Shown: one piece after another, positions 63,002 through 64,000 of the stretch
How the letters are laid out: every line of letters begins with the position of its first letter
Numbering within the stretch: position 1 is the first letter of the stretch
Assembly (NCBI GenBank): GCA_965279735.1
Contig: OZ257260.1
Location: 248,001-312,000 of the forward strand
Length of the DNA: 64,000 bases
DNA from: CAIUGU01 sp965279735
GTDB taxonomy: Bacteria; Pseudomonadota; Gammaproteobacteria; Steroidobacterales; Steroidobacteraceae
Direction: 5' to 3'
Made by a program: the position numbers and the translations under genes
Notes under the pieces: model-generated
What the model was told of the DNA's origin: nothing
Databases searched by the model: none
The model's input: only the letters and a program-made list of their open reading frames with translations

Positions 63002-63880
63002 ATGAGCAATCGCCTGACATGTGTGCTCGCGGGAATCGCGGCGATGGTGGCCACGTCAACCACGTCAATGGGCGCAGCGCCCGGACAGACCTTCAACCCG
63101 AAGGATCTCAACGGAATCTGGAGTCGTAACGCCACGGGATATGGCGGCGGCGGAACCTGCAAGGAGTGCGGCGATCGCGGCTACAGCGTGAGCTTTCCGG
63201 AGTTCACGGCCGAAGGGCAGGTCGCGTTCGACAAGAACATTCCGTCGTACGGCCGTGCGCTTGGGAGCGACGATGCGGCCGCCCATCCGGAGGAACATAT
63301 CGGACGCAGGCGGAGCCAGCCGCCGGCACTCGGCAATGATCTTTACGGAACCTGTCATCCGATGGGTGTTTCAAGAGGTCTGCTCTATCCCGACCCCATG
63401 GAAATGCATGTGCTGAACGACCGGATACTGCAGCACATCGAATGGCGCGACAGCATCCGCACGATCTGGATGGACGGCCGCAAGTTGCCCACGCTGCCTG
63501 TGGATCTGCCGCGCTGGTGGGGGTACTCGGTCGCGCACTGGGAGGGTGACACGCTCATCGTCGAGTCGAACGGGCATGACGAACGCACGTGGGTTGACTA
63601 CTACGGCTATCCGCACAGCGACGAACTGAAGCTGACAGAGCGCTACCGCAAGATCAATGCCGACACGCTTGAGTTGATCATGGTTCTGGAGGATCCGAAG
63701 TTCTACAAGAAGCCCTGGACCAGCGACACCAAGCATTTCAAGCTGCTGCCCAAGGACTTCATCAAGACTCCTGAAGGCTGGGCGGGACTGCTCGAAGACA
63801 TCTGCGCACCGAGCGAGGAGTTCGAGTTCAACAGGCTGATTCGCGACCCCGCAGGCACTGGAAACAAGGCCGCGCCGTAA
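63002..63880 (+). CDS. secreted CxxC / WMDGR-module protein, paralogue of 53368-54324
   Basis: A 292-residue protein with a Sec signal peptide (VLAGIAAMVATSTTSMGAAP), not a lipoprotein as its counterpart. Shared blocks: FNPKDLNGIWSRN, CKEC, FTAEGQVAFDKNI, TIWMDGRKLPT, WWGYSVAHWEGDTLIVESNGHDERTWVD, PHSDELKLTERYR and DPKFYKKPW. AAGGAGAAC precedes the ATG. Last gene of the plus unit; a terminator follows. Confidence 0.78.
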   Translation: MSNRLTCVLAGIAAMVATSTTSMGAAPGQTFNPKDLNGIWSRNATGYGGGGTCKECGDRGYSVSFPEFTAEGQVAFDKNIPSYGRALGSDDAAAHPEEHIGRRRSQPPALGNDLYGTCHPMGVSRGLLYPDPMEMHVLNDRILQHIEWRDSIRTIWMDGRKLPTLPVDLPRWWGYSVAHWEGDTLIVESNGHDERTWVDYYGYPHSDELKLTERYRKINADTLELIMVLEDPKFYKKPWTSDTKHFKLLPKDFIKTPEGWAGLLEDICAPSEEFEFNRLIRDPAGTGNKAAP

Positions 63881-63931
63881 CGAATGGTCGTGGCTTCCGT
63901 CACGACGGATCTCTCTGGAGGATCGATATGG

Positions 63932-63963
63932 AAGGGGACAGGGAAATACCTGTCCCCTTTTTC
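63932..63963 (+). terminator. intrinsic terminator at the end of the plus-strand cluster unit
   Basis: A perfect 10-bp stem (63932-63941 with 63950-63959, AAGGGGACAG and its complement), 8-nt loop, then T run. It closes the eight-gene plus-strand unit about 50 bp after the last stop. Confidence 0.92.
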
Positions 63964-64000
63964 ATTTCCGGGAAATCAGAAGAAGGCGATGGCGCGACCC

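Overview
The window is GC-rich chromosomal DNA from a free-living gammaproteobacterium. The organism call rests on the neighbouring tadA and mltF genes, an arrangement typical of gammaproteobacteria, and on a gene set rich in TonB receptors, PQQ enzymes, Mo-hydroxylases and uncharacterised secreted proteins. That set resembles oligotrophic degraders such as the Steroidobacter/Nevskiales-type lineages, but the genus cannot be fixed from sequence reading alone. No plasmid, prophage, IS element or CRISPR array is visible.

Region 1 (1-9000): the end of a DUF4331 protein with a small lipoprotein, a CGNR zinc-finger regulator, a CBM9/DUF5916 outer-membrane protein, an exported arylmalonate-decarboxylase-like enzyme beside a ModA-like binding protein, and a Tat-exported gamma-glutamyltransferase. 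Region 2 (9000-19900): a six-gene minus-strand run (FmdB-type zinc ribbon, PepSY membrane protein, two secreted unknowns, GFA protein, YoaK/DUF1275), then small conserved genes, an orphan Hpt protein, a cupin, a soluble aldose sugar dehydrogenase, a transglycosylase-like lipoprotein and a hemerythrin. Region 3 (20200-33300): a TonB receptor, a fosmidomycin-resistance-type MFS pump, cupin and SRPBCC proteins, a PQQ dehydrogenase paired with a secreted propeller-like protein, a YbhB protein, a GlxA-type regulator beside an exported DJ-1/PfpI protein, and msrA-selO with overlapping ends. Region 4 (33400-48600): a two-subunit isoquinoline-oxidoreductase-type Mo enzyme, a GST, a large hybrid histidine kinase, an exported alpha/beta hydrolase, a second GlxA regulator, a three-gene overlapping unit ending in a CxxCH protein, a TetR regulator divergent from a thiolase with twin operators between them, tadA, mltF and tRNA-Ser(CGA).

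Region 5 (48600-64000) is the most unusual part. After a structured element beside the tRNA comes an MFS transporter, then two divergent transcription units that mirror each other. The minus unit encodes a DUF6152 protein, a secreted CxxC protein, a secreted WVAQ-type protein and a two-domain protein ending in a metallo-beta-lactamase-like domain without metal ligands. The plus unit carries a paralogue of each of these four plus two canonical MBL hydrolases, a tandem dienelactone-hydrolase-like protein and a cytochrome b561. Most of the products carry signal peptides, so this looks like an undescribed periplasmic or envelope system. Sequence motifs in its divergent promoter region recur upstream of the MFS gene, suggesting common control. 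The substrate is unknown.
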